DNA from: Pacificoceanicola sp049803835
GTDB taxonomy: Bacteria > Pseudomonadota > Alphaproteobacteria > Rhodobacterales > Rhodobacteraceae
Assembly (NCBI RefSeq): GCF_049803835.1
Contig: NZ_JBNAGK010000002.1
Coordinates: 445,690 to 509,689 of the forward strand
Direction: 5' to 3'
DNA length: 64,000 bases
Each line of letters starts with the position of its first letter. Within the stretch, counting starts at the first letter, position 1. Below are positions 44,067 through 53,474 of this stretch, piece by piece. A model generated the notes under the pieces. It searched no databases. It had not been told where the DNA came from and saw only the letters and a program-made list of their open reading frames with translations. The position numbers were made by a program, and so were the translations under genes.

Positions 44067-46634
44067 ATGAAAGACGCCAGCCCAAGCGCCCCGGCTCCGC
44101 AGACCATCTATCTCAAGGATTACACCCCTTTCGGCTGGACCGTGGAGGATGTGCACCTGACCTTCCGTCTTGCGCCGCATGCCACCCGGGTGATCGCGCG
44201 TATCCATTTCGCCCCGAACCCCGCCGCGCCACAGCAGGACTTCTTCCTGCATGGCGAGGAGCTGACGCTGATCCGGGCGGCGGTGAACGGCGAGGCGGTG
44301 TCGCCGGAGCTGGTTCCCGGCGGCCTCAAATGCACCGTGCCGTTCGCGCCCTTCCTGTGGGAAGCGGAGGTGGAGATCGACCCGGCGAACAACACGGCGC
44401 TCGAGGGGCTCTACATGTCCTCCGGCATGTATTGCACGCAATGCGAAGCGGAGGGCTTCCGCAAGATCACCTACTACCCGGACCGCCCGGACGTGATGTC
44501 GGTGTTCACCGTGCGCGTCGAATCCGAGATGCCGGTGATGCTCTCGAATGGCAACCCTGGTGCATCCGGGGACAGCTTTGCCGAATGGCACGACCCGTGG
44601 CCCAAGCCCGCCTACCTGTTCGCGCTGGTGGCGGGCGATCTGCGCAATCACCCGGACAGCTTCACCACGAAGAGCGGCGCGAAAGTCGACCTCAACATCT
44701 GGGTGCGCCCCGGGGACGAGGGCAAGTGCGCCTTCGGAATGGAGGCGCTCAAGGCGTCGATGAAATGGGACGAGGACGTCTACGGCCGCGAATACGATTT
44801 GGACGTCTTCAACATCGTCGCGGTGGACGATTTCAACATGGGCGCGATGGAGAACAAGGGGCTGAACATCTTCAACTCTTCCTGCGTCCTCGCCTCGCCC
44901 GAGACCTCCACCGACGACAACTTCGAGCGCATCGAGGCGATCATCGCACATGAGTATTTCCACAACTGGACCGGCAACCGCATCACCTGCCGCGACTGGT
45001 TCCAGCTCTGCCTGAAGGAGGGGCTGACGGTCTACCGCGACAGCCAGTTCACCGCCGACATGCGCGGCGCGGCGGTCAAACGGATCAACGACGTGCGGGA
45101 TCTGCGCGCCCGGCAGTTTCCCGAGGACCAGGGGCCGCTGTCGCACCCGGTCCGGCCGGAGAGTTTCCAGGAAATCAACAACTTCTACACTGCCACGGTC
45201 TACGAGAAGGGGGCAGAGGTCATCGGCATGCTCAAGCGGCTGGTGGGCGATGAGGCCTATGCAAAAGCGCTCGATCTCTATTTCGATCGCCACGATGGCG
45301 ACGCGGCCACCATCGAGGATTGGCTGAAGGTCTTCGAGGACACCACGGGCCGCGACCTCACGCAGTTCAAGCGCTGGTATTCGCAGTCCGGCACGCCGCG
45401 CCTGTCGGTGAGCGAGGATTGGAAGGACGGCACCTTTACCCTCACCTTCGAGCAGCACACGCCCCCGACTCCCGGTCAGGACGAAAAGCTGCCGCAGGTG
45501 CTGCCCATCGCCGTCGGTCTGCTCTCCCCCAACGGCGACGAAGTGCAGGCGACGACCGTGCTCGAAATGACAGAGGCGCGGCAGGCGTTCAGCTTCGACG
45601 GGCTGTCCGCCCGGCCCCGGGCCTCCGTGCTGCGGGCGTTCTCCGCGCCGGTGGTGCTGCACCAGGCCCTGAGCCGCGAGGACCGCGCCTTCCTGCTCGC
45701 CCATGACACGGACCCTTTCAACCGCTGGGAGGCCGGCAACGAACTGGCCCGCGATTGCCTGCTGGCGATGATCGCGGAGGGCGCGACGCCGGACACGCTG
45801 TGGCTCGACGGGCTGGAGACGTTGCTGCGGGACACTGCGCTCGACCCGGATTTCCGGGCCTGCATGCTTGGCCTGCCGGGACAGTCGGAACTGGCGCAAC
45901 AGTTGCACGAACGCGGCCATACGCCCGATCCGGATGCCATCTACGACGCGCTGCAGACGCTGCAGCAATTCCGCGCCGAACGCTGGTCGGATCTCCTGCC
46001 GAAACTGGCTGCGGAGGCCAGGGTCGATGCGCCCTATGCGCCGAACGCCGAGCAGACCGGCAAACGGGCGCTCGGCACTGCTGTCCTGCACCTGCTCAGC
46101 CGGACGGACGGCGGCGCGGCGGCCCAGGCGCAGTTCGACGGCGCGGACAACATGACGCTGCAGCTAGCGTCGCTGGCCTGCCTGATCCGCGCGGGCAAGG
46201 CGGAGCCTGCGGTGCAGGCGTTCTACGAGCAATGGCAGAACGACCGGCTGGTCATGGACAAGTGGTTCGGCCTGCAGGTCAGCATGGCCGAGCCCGGCCG
46301 TGCGGTGACCGTTGCCGAGGCGCTGACCGCCCACGTCAAGTTCGACTGGAAGAACCCCAACCGCTTCCGGGCCGTCTTTGGCGCTCTGATCGGCAACCAC
46401 GCTGGCTTCCACCGGGCGGACGGGTCGGGCTATGCCCTGCTCGCCGACTGGCTGATCCGGCTCGACGACAAGAACCCGCAGACCACCGCCCGCATGTGCA
46501 GCGCCTTCCAGACCTGGACGCGCTATGACGACGGGCGGCGGGCACAGGCGAAGACCGCGATGGAGCGCATCATGGCCAAGCCGAACCTCAGCCGCGACGT
46601 GAACGAAATGGTCTCGCGCATCCTTGCCGGGTGA
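44067..46634 (+). CDS. pepN: Aminopeptidase N
   Basis: An 855-residue M1 zinc aminopeptidase that trims N-terminal residues from peptides in the cytosol. GAMEN (residues 259-263) is the exopeptidase motif, HEYFHNW with the zinc-binding HExxH is at 295-301, and the third ligand Glu lies in LKEGLTVYRD. A C-terminal helical domain follows. The length fits the bacterial PepN clade. ATG 44067 (MKDASPSAPAP) is preferred with GGAAAGG upstream; an alternative ATG at 44043 would add 8 residues. Confidence 0.96.
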   Translation: MKDASPSAPAPQTIYLKDYTPFGWTVEDVHLTFRLAPHATRVIARIHFAPNPAAPQQDFFLHGEELTLIRAAVNGEAVSPELVPGGLKCTVPFAPFLWEAEVEIDPANNTALEGLYMSSGMYCTQCEAEGFRKITYYPDRPDVMSVFTVRVESEMPVMLSNGNPGASGDSFAEWHDPWPKPAYLFALVAGDLRNHPDSFTTKSGAKVDLNIWVRPGDEGKCAFGMEALKASMKWDEDVYGREYDLDVFNIVAVDDFNMGAMENKGLNIFNSSCVLASPETSTDDNFERIEAIIAHEYFHNWTGNRITCRDWFQLCLKEGLTVYRDSQFTADMRGAAVKRINDVRDLRARQFPEDQGPLSHPVRPESFQEINNFYTATVYEKGAEVIGMLKRLVGDEAYAKALDLYFDRHDGDAATIEDWLKVFEDTTGRDLTQFKRWYSQSGTPRLSVSEDWKDGTFTLTFEQHTPPTPGQDEKLPQVLPIAVGLLSPNGDEVQATTVLEMTEARQAFSFDGLSARPRASVLRAFSAPVVLHQALSREDRAFLLAHDTDPFNRWEAGNELARDCLLAMIAEGATPDTLWLDGLETLLRDTALDPDFRACMLGLPGQSELAQQLHERGHTPDPDAIYDALQTLQQFRAERWSDLLPKLAAEARVDAPYAPNAEQTGKRALGTAVLHLLSRTDGGAAAQAQFDGADNMTLQLASLACLIRAGKAEPAVQAFYEQWQNDRLVMDKWFGLQVSMAEPGRAVTVAEALTAHVKFDWKNPNRFRAVFGALIGNHAGFHRADGSGYALLADWLIRLDDKNPQTTARMCSAFQTWTRYDDGRRAQAKTAMERIMAKPNLSRDVNEMVSRILAG

Positions 46635-46686
46635 CGCCAATCAGCGCTAGGCTCGGGCAAGATCGTTTCGAATCAGGAGTTTGCCC

Positions 46687-47217
46687 GTGCCTTTTGTCAT
46701 CGCCGTCCTTGGCATCCTTGCCGGTGTCTACTTCTTCGTCATCCGCGCCCGCAATGCCCACCACATGGCCACCGAGGTGCTCGACGCGGCCAATGACGTG
46801 CGCCTCGCCGCGCGGCGGTTCGGCTTCCGGCGGCGGACGAATGTGCATCCGGCGGACAGCATCGAGGACCCGACCGTCGCGCTGGCGGCGCTCGGGTCGG
46901 CCTTTGCCGAACTCGATGACCTGCCGTCGAAGGAGCAGCGCGAGGCCCTGGTGGTGGCCATTGCACGGCAGGGCCGGGTGAGCAGCAACGAAGCGGCGGA
47001 AATGCTGGTGCTCGGGCGCTGGATCATGACCGAATGCGGCAGTCCGGAGCAGGCGGTGCCCCGGCTGGCGAAGCGATTGGTCAAGCTGCAGGGCCAGGAG
47101 GGGTTCCAGTCCTTGCTGGAGATCGTTCAGGCGGTGGCGAAAGCCGGGTCCGGAGCCCTGAGCGGCAAGCAGAAAGAGGCTCTGGACGACATCCGGCGCA
47201 TCTATAGGATCAGGTGA
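46687..47217 (+). CDS. Membrane-anchored helical protein, possibly TerB-like
   Basis: A 176-residue protein with an N-terminal transmembrane segment (PFVIAVLGILAGVYFFVI) followed by a mostly helical soluble domain with the spacing of TerB-like folds (ALAALGSAFAELDDLPSKEQREALVVAIARQ, then MTECGSPEQAVPRLAKRLV). The TerB link is weak inference. AGGAG lies 7 bases before a GTG at 46687, preferred over the TTG two codons earlier. Confidence 0.65.
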   Translation: MPFVIAVLGILAGVYFFVIRARNAHHMATEVLDAANDVRLAARRFGFRRRTNVHPADSIEDPTVALAALGSAFAELDDLPSKEQREALVVAIARQGRVSSNEAAEMLVLGRWIMTECGSPEQAVPRLAKRLVKLQGQEGFQSLLEIVQAVAKAGSGALSGKQKEALDDIRRIYRIR

Positions 47218-47248
47218 TCAGCACGCAGACCCCGGGGACCGTCCAACC

Positions 47249-47992
47249 ATGAGCAAACTTCTGATCGTCACCGGTGCCAGCGCCGGCATTGGCGCCGCCA
47301 CCGCACGCATGGCGCCATCCAAAGGCTACGGGCGCGTTGTCATCCACTATGGCCGCGATGCAGCCGGAGCGGAGGCCGTGGCCACGGATGTGCGCGCCGC
47401 GGGCGCGGAGGCTATCGTCATCGGTGCGGATGTCTCGGACATGGACGCGGTCGCGGCGATGTTCGGCAGGATCGGCGGGCTGGAGCCCGGCCCGGTGCAT
47501 CTCGTGAACAACGCCGGGATCGTGGCCCCGAAGGCGGGCATCGCCGATCTGACACCGGACCGGGTGCGCCGGGTCTTCGAGGTCAACGTCTTCGGCGCCA
47601 TCGAGGTTTGCCGCCAGTCGGTCCGGCTGATGCGCAGCTGGGGTCTCGGCGGCAGGATCGTCAACATCTCCAGCGCCGCCGCCCGCCTCGGTGCGCCAGG
47701 GGAGTACAGCGATTACGCCGCCTCCAAGGGAGCCATTGACACGCTGACCACGGGCCTCGCGCTGGAACTGGCGAAAGAGGGCATCCGGGTCAATTCCCTG
47801 CGTCCCGGCCCCATCGAGACCGAAATCCATGCCAAGGGCGGCCAGCCGGACCGGCTCAAGGGGATGGCGGACAAGATCCCTCTCGGGCGCGCGGGCCAGC
47901 CCGAGGAAATTGCCGCCTCCGTGCTCTGGCTGCTGTCGGACGAGGCCAGCTACGTGACCGGCGCGTTCCTCGACGTCTCCGGCGGGCGCTGA
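47249..47992 (+). CDS. Short-chain dehydrogenase/reductase
   Basis: A 247-residue classical SDR. The cofactor loop TGASAGIG is at residues 8-15, NNAG near 90, the catalytic Ser in VNISSAAARLG, the YxxxK pair in YSDYAASKGAIDT, and a C-terminal DVSGGR. It resembles glucose 1-dehydrogenase/FabG-like members; the basic stretch after the second strand (HYGRD) suggests NADP(H) preference. Substrate unknown. Confidence 0.92.
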   Translation: MSKLLIVTGASAGIGAATARMAPSKGYGRVVIHYGRDAAGAEAVATDVRAAGAEAIVIGADVSDMDAVAAMFGRIGGLEPGPVHLVNNAGIVAPKAGIADLTPDRVRRVFEVNVFGAIEVCRQSVRLMRSWGLGGRIVNISSAAARLGAPGEYSDYAASKGAIDTLTTGLALELAKEGIRVNSLRPGPIETEIHAKGGQPDRLKGMADKIPLGRAGQPEEIAASVLWLLSDEASYVTGAFLDVSGGR

Positions 47993-48088
47993 CGCCACCT
48001 GCCCCGGCGAGTCGCCGCCGTTATCTTCGCTCTGCCCGGAACCCCGGTGTCACTTGCGCGTTACGCAAAGGTCATATGGGTGGGCATC

Positions 48089-48961
48089 ATGAAAGACCGC
48101 ATCGATCCGCTGATCCGCGACCGCGCACCGTGGTTGTTCTCCGGCCGCCCCGGCACCCGGGCGGCCCACCGTATGCTCGACCGGCTTCTGAGCTACGACA
48201 AGACATTGCAGATCGCGGCGGCGGTGGAGACCATGCCCTCCGCCGAGATCATGCGCACGATGGGCGCCCTGCTCGCGCAGGAAGCCGTCTATCACGGGCA
48301 GGACAACATCCCCCGCCAGGGCGCGGCATTGATCGTCGCGAACCATCCGACGGGCATTGCCGACGGCATCATCCTGCACCACCTGCTGCAGCGCATCCGC
48401 CCGGATGCCTATTACTTCGCCAACCACGACATCCTGCGCGTCCTGCCGCAGATGGCGGACATGATCGCCCCGGTCGAATGGCGCAAGGAGCGGCGCAGCC
48501 ATGGCAAGACGCGCGAGACCATGGCCTACACCCGCAAGGCCGTGGAGGCTGGACGGCTCGGCGTGATCTTCCCGTCCGGCAGGTTGGCGAAGCGGCGGGG
48601 ATTGCGGCTGCACGAGCGGCCCTGGATGGGCTCGGCGGCGATGATCGCGCGCAAGTTCGACCTGCCGGTGATCCCGGTGAACATCCGGGCGCGCAATTCC
48701 GTGCTGTTCTACCTGTGCGACCTGATCCACCCGACCCTGCGCGACATCACCCTGTTCCACGAGACCCTGAACAAGGACCGTCAGCCGTTCGAGGTGACCG
48801 TGGGCGAGCCGATCTCTGCCTCCGCGCTGCCTGCCGACTCGGACGAGGCGATCCAGATACTCCGCCGCGCCACGCTGAGCCTCGGCGGGCGGCGCGAACC
48901 GGAGGTGTCGCTGGTGGACACCACACGGCTGCCGGGTTGGCTCAGGCGTCCGGCGGTGTGA
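48089..48961 (+). CDS. Acyltransferase, PlsC/GPAT-like
   Basis: About 290 residues. The acyltransferase motif I is VANHPTGIADG (HxxxxxD variant, His then Asp), with motif GVIFPSGRLAKRRG (FPSG like motif III) and VIPVNIRARN. Such enzymes transfer acyl chains to glycerol-phosphate-like acceptors at the membrane. The start is uncertain: ATG 48089 (MKDRIDPLIRDRAPW) or in-frame GTG at 48047; neither has a strong ribosome site. Confidence 0.82.
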   Translation: MKDRIDPLIRDRAPWLFSGRPGTRAAHRMLDRLLSYDKTLQIAAAVETMPSAEIMRTMGALLAQEAVYHGQDNIPRQGAALIVANHPTGIADGIILHHLLQRIRPDAYYFANHDILRVLPQMADMIAPVEWRKERRSHGKTRETMAYTRKAVEAGRLGVIFPSGRLAKRRGLRLHERPWMGSAAMIARKFDLPVIPVNIRARNSVLFYLCDLIHPTLRDITLFHETLNKDRQPFEVTVGEPISASALPADSDEAIQILRRATLSLGGRREPEVSLVDTTRLPGWLRRPAV

Positions 48962-49106
48962 GAGACGGTTCAGGTCTGAATACCGGGACGGGCTAGCGGC
49001 AGTAGCAGGCCAAACGTTACAATGCCATGACTGCAGGGCAACAACACCTCTGCCCCATATGGCTGCCGTCGACCATCACCGAAGTTGTGCTTCAACCGTG
49101 CCCATG

Positions 49107-49135
49107 TAAAAAGCCCCGGCACCGGGCCGGGGCTT
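49107..49135 (-). terminator. Terminator after the lytic transglycosylase
   Basis: A 10-bp perfect stem (AAGCCCCGGC / GCCGGGGCTT, 5-base loop) runs into TTTTTAC on the minus strand, about 30 bases past the stop. Confidence 0.9.
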
Positions 49136-49166
49136 GGATCTGCTCGAACGATCATACGCTCGGGGG

Positions 49167-50009
49167 TCACCCCTGCGTGCTGAGCACCGGGGCCACGATG
49201 ACCGGCTCGTTCTCCGCCTCTTGCACGTCCGGACGGGACTGCGGGCGGTTGTTCACGTAGACGCCGAGGGGATCGGGACCGGTCAGCGTGTCGGGCCGCG
49301 CCACGGGCCGGAGCGAGCGGGCAAGACCCTTGCAATAGGGCTGGTCGCGGACCCATTCGCGCATGTCTTCGCGCTTCTTCGACGAATGGAACGGGCCCCA
49401 GTCCGCCGCCACGCCGCGCATCCCGGCGCTGATCACGCCATCGCGCGGCACGGTGCGGGCCATGATCCGCATGGCACAGCTCAGGTTGTCCTCCGGGTCC
49501 TTCAGCGCCGATCCGCTCTTGGCCTTGCAGCCGTAAAGCCGGGCGGTGCTCGGCAGGATCTGGGTCAGGCCATACCACAGCCCGCCCCCGCCGACCGCCG
49601 TCGGGCGGTAGGTGCTCTCGTGCTTGGCCAGCGTCGAGACGAGGCCGACCCAGAACTGCTCGCGCTGTTCCAGCGTGGCGGAGGGATAGGCCGGGCACCA
49701 TTCCGCGATATCCTTGGGCACCGTGTGCGGCAGGGCCTTCGCATGGCTGCGCAGGCTCTGGACAATGGCGAGGGACCATGATGGTTTTCCACCATGCTTG
49801 TCCCAGCGGGCCTTGGGAATCACCACCGGCTTCCGCGCCTTGGGGCGAACGGACTGGAAGACGGCAAGTGTCGAATGTTCCGGAGCGGCGGCAGAAGCCG
49901 ACCCGGCAGCAGCATCGGGCAGTGGGGTCTTGGCTGGTGTCGCCGTAACCGGTGTCGCCAGAAGCGCTATAATAAGGGCAGCACGCATCATGACCGGCGC
50001 AAACTGCAT
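49167..50009 (-). CDS. Exported lytic transglycosylase (SLT fold)
   Basis: A 280-residue periplasmic protein. A signal peptide (RAALIIALLATPVTATPA) precedes a transglycosylase SLT-like domain with the catalytic Glu in LAKHESTYRPTAVGGGGLWYGLTQILPSTARLYGC (split motif; Glu then GLxQI). It cleaves peptidoglycan glycan strands. The start is ambiguous between ATG 50009 and ATGs at 49991/49988; all keep the signal peptide. Confidence 0.85.
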   Translation of the reverse strand: MQFAPVMMRAALIIALLATPVTATPAKTPLPDAAAGSASAAAPEHSTLAVFQSVRPKARKPVVIPKARWDKHGGKPSWSLAIVQSLRSHAKALPHTVPKDIAEWCPAYPSATLEQREQFWVGLVSTLAKHESTYRPTAVGGGGLWYGLTQILPSTARLYGCKAKSGSALKDPEDNLSCAMRIMARTVPRDGVISAGMRGVAADWGPFHSSKKREDMREWVRDQPYCKGLARSLRPVARPDTLTGPDPLGVYVNNRPQSRPDVQEAENEPVIVAPVLSTQG

Positions 50010-50219
50010 CAGCGCCGGGTTTCGATCAACAACCAGAATCAGCCATGGGTGGATTCTCGCCTATGAGCCGGATTTGGCGGCAAGTAAAGACATTGTCCAC
50101 CGCGCCCGAACACTTTGTTTGCAAAGGGCAACAGAGCGCCAGCGCAATGCCGCAGGCGGGACCGGGAACCTCCCTCATGTTGCCCCGATTTGGCCCGGAT
50201 TGCCGCGCAGACTGGGGGC

Positions 50220-51476
50220 ATGTCGATGAACGAGTACCTGCCAGCCATGCGATCCTTGTCCAACAGATTCGCGCTCCGAAAGGCCGAGACCGAGACCCCG
50301 GTCCTGCGCCCGGTGTCGATCCAGCGCCACGTCGAGCCGCTGCGCCCGCGCATCGAGATCCCGGTCTGCGACCCCTCCCCCGCCTGGGCCGAGGCCCGGG
50401 CCTTGATCGAGCGCGGCCAGCATCTCGCCCGTCAGGACGAGTGGGAGACGCTCGGCCGCGAAATCTGCGAGGCCGACAAGGCCCATGCGATGACGCAAGG
50501 GCTACGGGCCACCGCCGCGCTGCTCGCGCAGGGGGCACGCAGCGACGCGCTGGAGGCCGGACGGACCGCTGCCGACCTCGCCGAGGCAGAGACCGCCCGG
50601 TCCATCATGGCCACGCTCGAGATCAACCGCGAAGAGATGCCGCAGTGTCCCGCCACCGCCTATATCGTGGCGATGGCGCATGTGGACATGGCCCGCGCCT
50701 GGGCCGGGGCGTCGCAACCCAAGGCACTGTCCGCCCCGCGCCGTGCCGCCTTCGAATGGCACATGAGTGCCGCCGCCCGACTGGCGGACGAGTACGATCC
50801 CTTCGAAATGCAATCGGCGCTCTGGGCCGCGGTCCGCTGCCAGGTTCTGGTCATCGACCCGATGCCGGCCCAACGCATCGCGGACGACTACGAGGACCTG
50901 ATCGACCTCGAACCGCAGAACCCGGACCATTTGCGTGCCTTCGGGCGGGACCTGTTGCCGCGCAGCTTCGGCAATCGCGAGATGCTCGACCGCGAATCCC
51001 GCCGCACCGCGGCGCGCACCGCCGACATCTGGGGTGTCGGCGGCTATGCGTGGGTGCAGATGGGCGCGATCGAGCGTGATCCCGACGCGCTGCGCTGGCT
51101 GGACAGCGAGCTGTTTGCCGAGGGGCTGCATGATATCCTCGCGCGTCATCCGGAACAGGACATGGTCAACCGGCTCGCCGCCTTTTGCGGTCTGACCGCC
51201 TCCGCCGCCTCCGCGCCGGGCACCGTGCAGGCGCGGATATCCGACTGCTTCAACTGGATCGCGCAGGATTACCTGTACGAACTGCACCCGGCAGTCTGGG
51301 CCCATGCCCCCGCCCCCCGCCACGAGAGCACCGGCGAAATGAGCCACGACGAAATGGTCAAGCGGGGCCGCACCCGGGCGATTTCCGCGCTGGCCGAGCA
51401 TTTTGCGCCGCTGCTCGACAACGGCCGCCGCCTGGTCTTCACGCCGGACGGGCTTAGGATGCCGCGCATGGGCTGA
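50220..51476 (+). CDS. Conserved-looking cytosolic protein, unknown function
   Basis: A 418-residue soluble protein without signal peptide or membrane segment. It is helix-rich with repeated Ala/Arg/Glu stretches (TLGREICEADKAHAM, AHVDMARAWAGAS, SALWAAVRCQVL, AGDL-type loops) reminiscent of degenerate TPR/alpha-solenoids, but no confident family. ATG 50220 (MSMNEYLPAMRSLSNRF) is chosen; the upstream in-frame extension overlaps the divergent transglycosylase promoter. It ends 69 bases before gatB. Confidence 0.7.
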   Translation: MSMNEYLPAMRSLSNRFALRKAETETPVLRPVSIQRHVEPLRPRIEIPVCDPSPAWAEARALIERGQHLARQDEWETLGREICEADKAHAMTQGLRATAALLAQGARSDALEAGRTAADLAEAETARSIMATLEINREEMPQCPATAYIVAMAHVDMARAWAGASQPKALSAPRRAAFEWHMSAAARLADEYDPFEMQSALWAAVRCQVLVIDPMPAQRIADDYEDLIDLEPQNPDHLRAFGRDLLPRSFGNREMLDRESRRTAARTADIWGVGGYAWVQMGAIERDPDALRWLDSELFAEGLHDILARHPEQDMVNRLAAFCGLTASAASAPGTVQARISDCFNWIAQDYLYELHPAVWAHAPAPRHESTGEMSHDEMVKRGRTRAISALAEHFAPLLDNGRRLVFTPDGLRMPRMG

Positions 51477-51545
51477 GCCTGCCTCTTGCTCACGGGAACC
51501 CAAGGGCCTAGAACCCGGGTCGATTGCGAGCCAAGGAGCGCCCCC

Positions 51546-53069
51546 ATGCTGGATCACCTGTCTTATGAATCCCCCAAGCCCAAGGTCATCGCCGGGGCCA
51601 AGCATGATTGGGAACTGGTCATCGGCATGGAGGTACACGCGCAAGTGGCCTCCAAGGCGAAACTCTTCTCCGGGGCCTCGACGCAATTCGGCGCTGAACC
51701 GAACTCCAACGTGGCCTTCGTGGACGCGGCCATGCCGGGGATGCTGCCGGTCATCAACGAATTCTGCATCGAACAAGCGGTGCGCACGGGCCTTGGCCTG
51801 AAAGCGGCGATCAACCTGACCTCGGCCTTCGACCGCAAGAACTACTTCTATCCGGACCTGCCGCAGGGCTACCAGATTTCCCAGCTTTATCATCCGCTTG
51901 TGGGTGAAGGCGAGATCATCGTCGACATGGAGCCGGGCATCGCCCGCAAGGTGCGCATCGAGCGCATCCACGTCGAACAGGACGCGGGCAAGTCGATCCA
52001 CGACATGGACCCGAACATGTCCTTCGTCGACCTGAACCGCACCGGCGTCGCGCTGATGGAGATCGTCTCGCGCCCTGACATTCGCGGCCCGGAAGAGGCG
52101 GCGGCCTATCTGGCCAAGCTGCGGCAGATCCTCCGCTACCTCGGCACCTGCGATGGCAACATGCAGAATGGCAACATGCGGGCCGACGTGAACGTCTCCG
52201 TCTGCCGTCCCGGTCAGTATGAGAAGTATCAGGAAACGCAGGACTTCTCGCATCTGGGCACGCGCTGCGAGATCAAGAACATGAACTCCATGCGCTTCAT
52301 CCAGATGGCGATCGACTACGAGGCGCGGCGGCAGATTGCCATCCTCGAAGCCGGCGGCGAGATCGTGCAGGAGACGCGTCTGTATGACGCCGACAAGAAC
52401 GAGACCCGCTCCATGCGATCGAAGGAAGAGGCGCATGATTACCGCTACTTCCCCGATCCGGACCTCCTGCCGCTCGAAATCGAGCAGGCCTGGGTGGACG
52501 ACATCGCCGCCTCGCTTCCGGAGCTGCCGGACGCGAAAAAGGCAAGGTTCGTCAAGGACTTCGGCCTGTCCGAATACGACGCTTCCGTGCTGACCGCCGA
52601 GGTGGTGAACGCCGCCTATTTCGAGGAGGTCGCGGGGGCTGCGGGGGATGGCAAGCTGGCGGCGAACTGGGTCATCAACGAGCTGTTCGGGCGGCTGAAA
52701 AAGGAAGATCACTCCATCGAGGATAGCCCGGTAAGCCCGGCTCAACTCGCTGGAATCATTCGGCTTATCAAGTCCGATGCGATTTCCGGCAAGATCGCGA
52801 AGGACCTGTTCGAGATCGTCTTTACCGAAGGCGGCGATCCCGAGCAGATTGTCGAAGCGCGTGGCATGAAGCAGGTCACCGACACCGGAGCCATCGAGGC
52901 AGCGGTTGACGAGATCATCGCGGCAAACCCGGATCAGGTGGAAAAAGCCAAGCAAAACCCGAAGCTTGCGGGATGGTTCGTGGGTCAGGTGATGAAGGCC
53001 ACGGGTGGCAAGGCAAACCCGAAGGCAGTGAATGACCTTGTTGCGAAGAAGCTGGCCGAGCAGGGTTAA
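51546..53069 (+). CDS. gatB: Asp-tRNA(Asn)/Glu-tRNA(Gln) amidotransferase subunit B
   Basis: A 507-residue GatB, which with GatA and GatC amidates misacylated Glu-tRNA(Gln) or Asp-tRNA(Asn). It begins with the kinase-like domain (WELVIGMEVHAQVASKAKLFSGAS, FYPDLPQGYQISQL, the GatB signature) and ends with the helical GatB/YqeY domain (KLAGWFVGQVMKATGGKANPKAVNDLV). AAGGAG precedes ATG 51546. Its TAA stop lies inside the first GGTTAAC of the cluster downstream. Confidence 0.97.
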   Translation: MLDHLSYESPKPKVIAGAKHDWELVIGMEVHAQVASKAKLFSGASTQFGAEPNSNVAFVDAAMPGMLPVINEFCIEQAVRTGLGLKAAINLTSAFDRKNYFYPDLPQGYQISQLYHPLVGEGEIIVDMEPGIARKVRIERIHVEQDAGKSIHDMDPNMSFVDLNRTGVALMEIVSRPDIRGPEEAAAYLAKLRQILRYLGTCDGNMQNGNMRADVNVSVCRPGQYEKYQETQDFSHLGTRCEIKNMNSMRFIQMAIDYEARRQIAILEAGGEIVQETRLYDADKNETRSMRSKEEAHDYRYFPDPDLLPLEIEQAWVDDIAASLPELPDAKKARFVKDFGLSEYDASVLTAEVVNAAYFEEVAGAAGDGKLAANWVINELFGRLKKEDHSIEDSPVSPAQLAGIIRLIKSDAISGKIAKDLFEIVFTEGGDPEQIVEARGMKQVTDTGAIEAAVDEIIAANPDQVEKAKQNPKLAGWFVGQVMKATGGKANPKAVNDLVAKKLAEQG

Positions 53070-53316
53070 CGCTTTCGCGGCCGCCGCAAGCGGATGCCAA
53101 GATTAATACGACGCGCGGTTCGGTTAACGGGCCGCGCGTTGGCATATCTGGGGGCCTGATGCGCCGGAACCCACACCGGGTTAACGGAATTCAACCCCTG
53201 CCCCGCGCCGTTAACCAGGCAATCATCAGGATTCGGGCCGAGTTTCGTCAGATTTGGTTTTTTGGTATCGATACCATCGGGTCTGTCCCGCAAACCTCCG
53301 GAAAACATGGTTAACG
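53064..53316. repeat. Cluster of five GGTTAAC sites
   Basis: GTTAAC occurs at 53065, 53123, 53180, 53210 and 53310, each extended to GGTTAAC on one strand or the other, in a 405-base tail-to-tail intergenic region. Only three other GTTAAC were noticed in the window (1823, 23548, 60331), all intergenic. TTAACC resembles the CtrA half-site; the copy at 53310 reads TTAACCAT on the minus strand. No gene is recognised in this stretch. Confidence 0.7.
53263..53276. repeat. 14-bp perfect palindrome TGGTATCGATACCA
   Basis: A perfect palindrome preceded by six T. It has the look of an operator for a LacI- or GntR-type regulator, but both flanking genes end here rather than start. Confidence 0.6.
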
Positions 53317-53416
53317 ACGCAAATTTCTGGGAATCTGTGAAGAGGACACTGAAGACGCGCCCGCCTGGCTGCTTTCCCAAAACTATCGACAAGACTAGCG
53401 CACTTCAGGACTCCAA

Positions 53417-53454
53417 ACACAAAGGCCCCCGCGAACCCGAAGGTCGCGGGGGCC
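53417..53454 (-). terminator. Terminator after the PRC-barrel gene
   Basis: An 11-bp perfect stem (GGCCCCCGCGA / TCGCGGGGGCC) followed by TTTGTG on the minus strand, 20 bases past the stop. Confidence 0.85.
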
Positions 53455-53474
53455 GGATGCGCGGGGCAGTCCGA

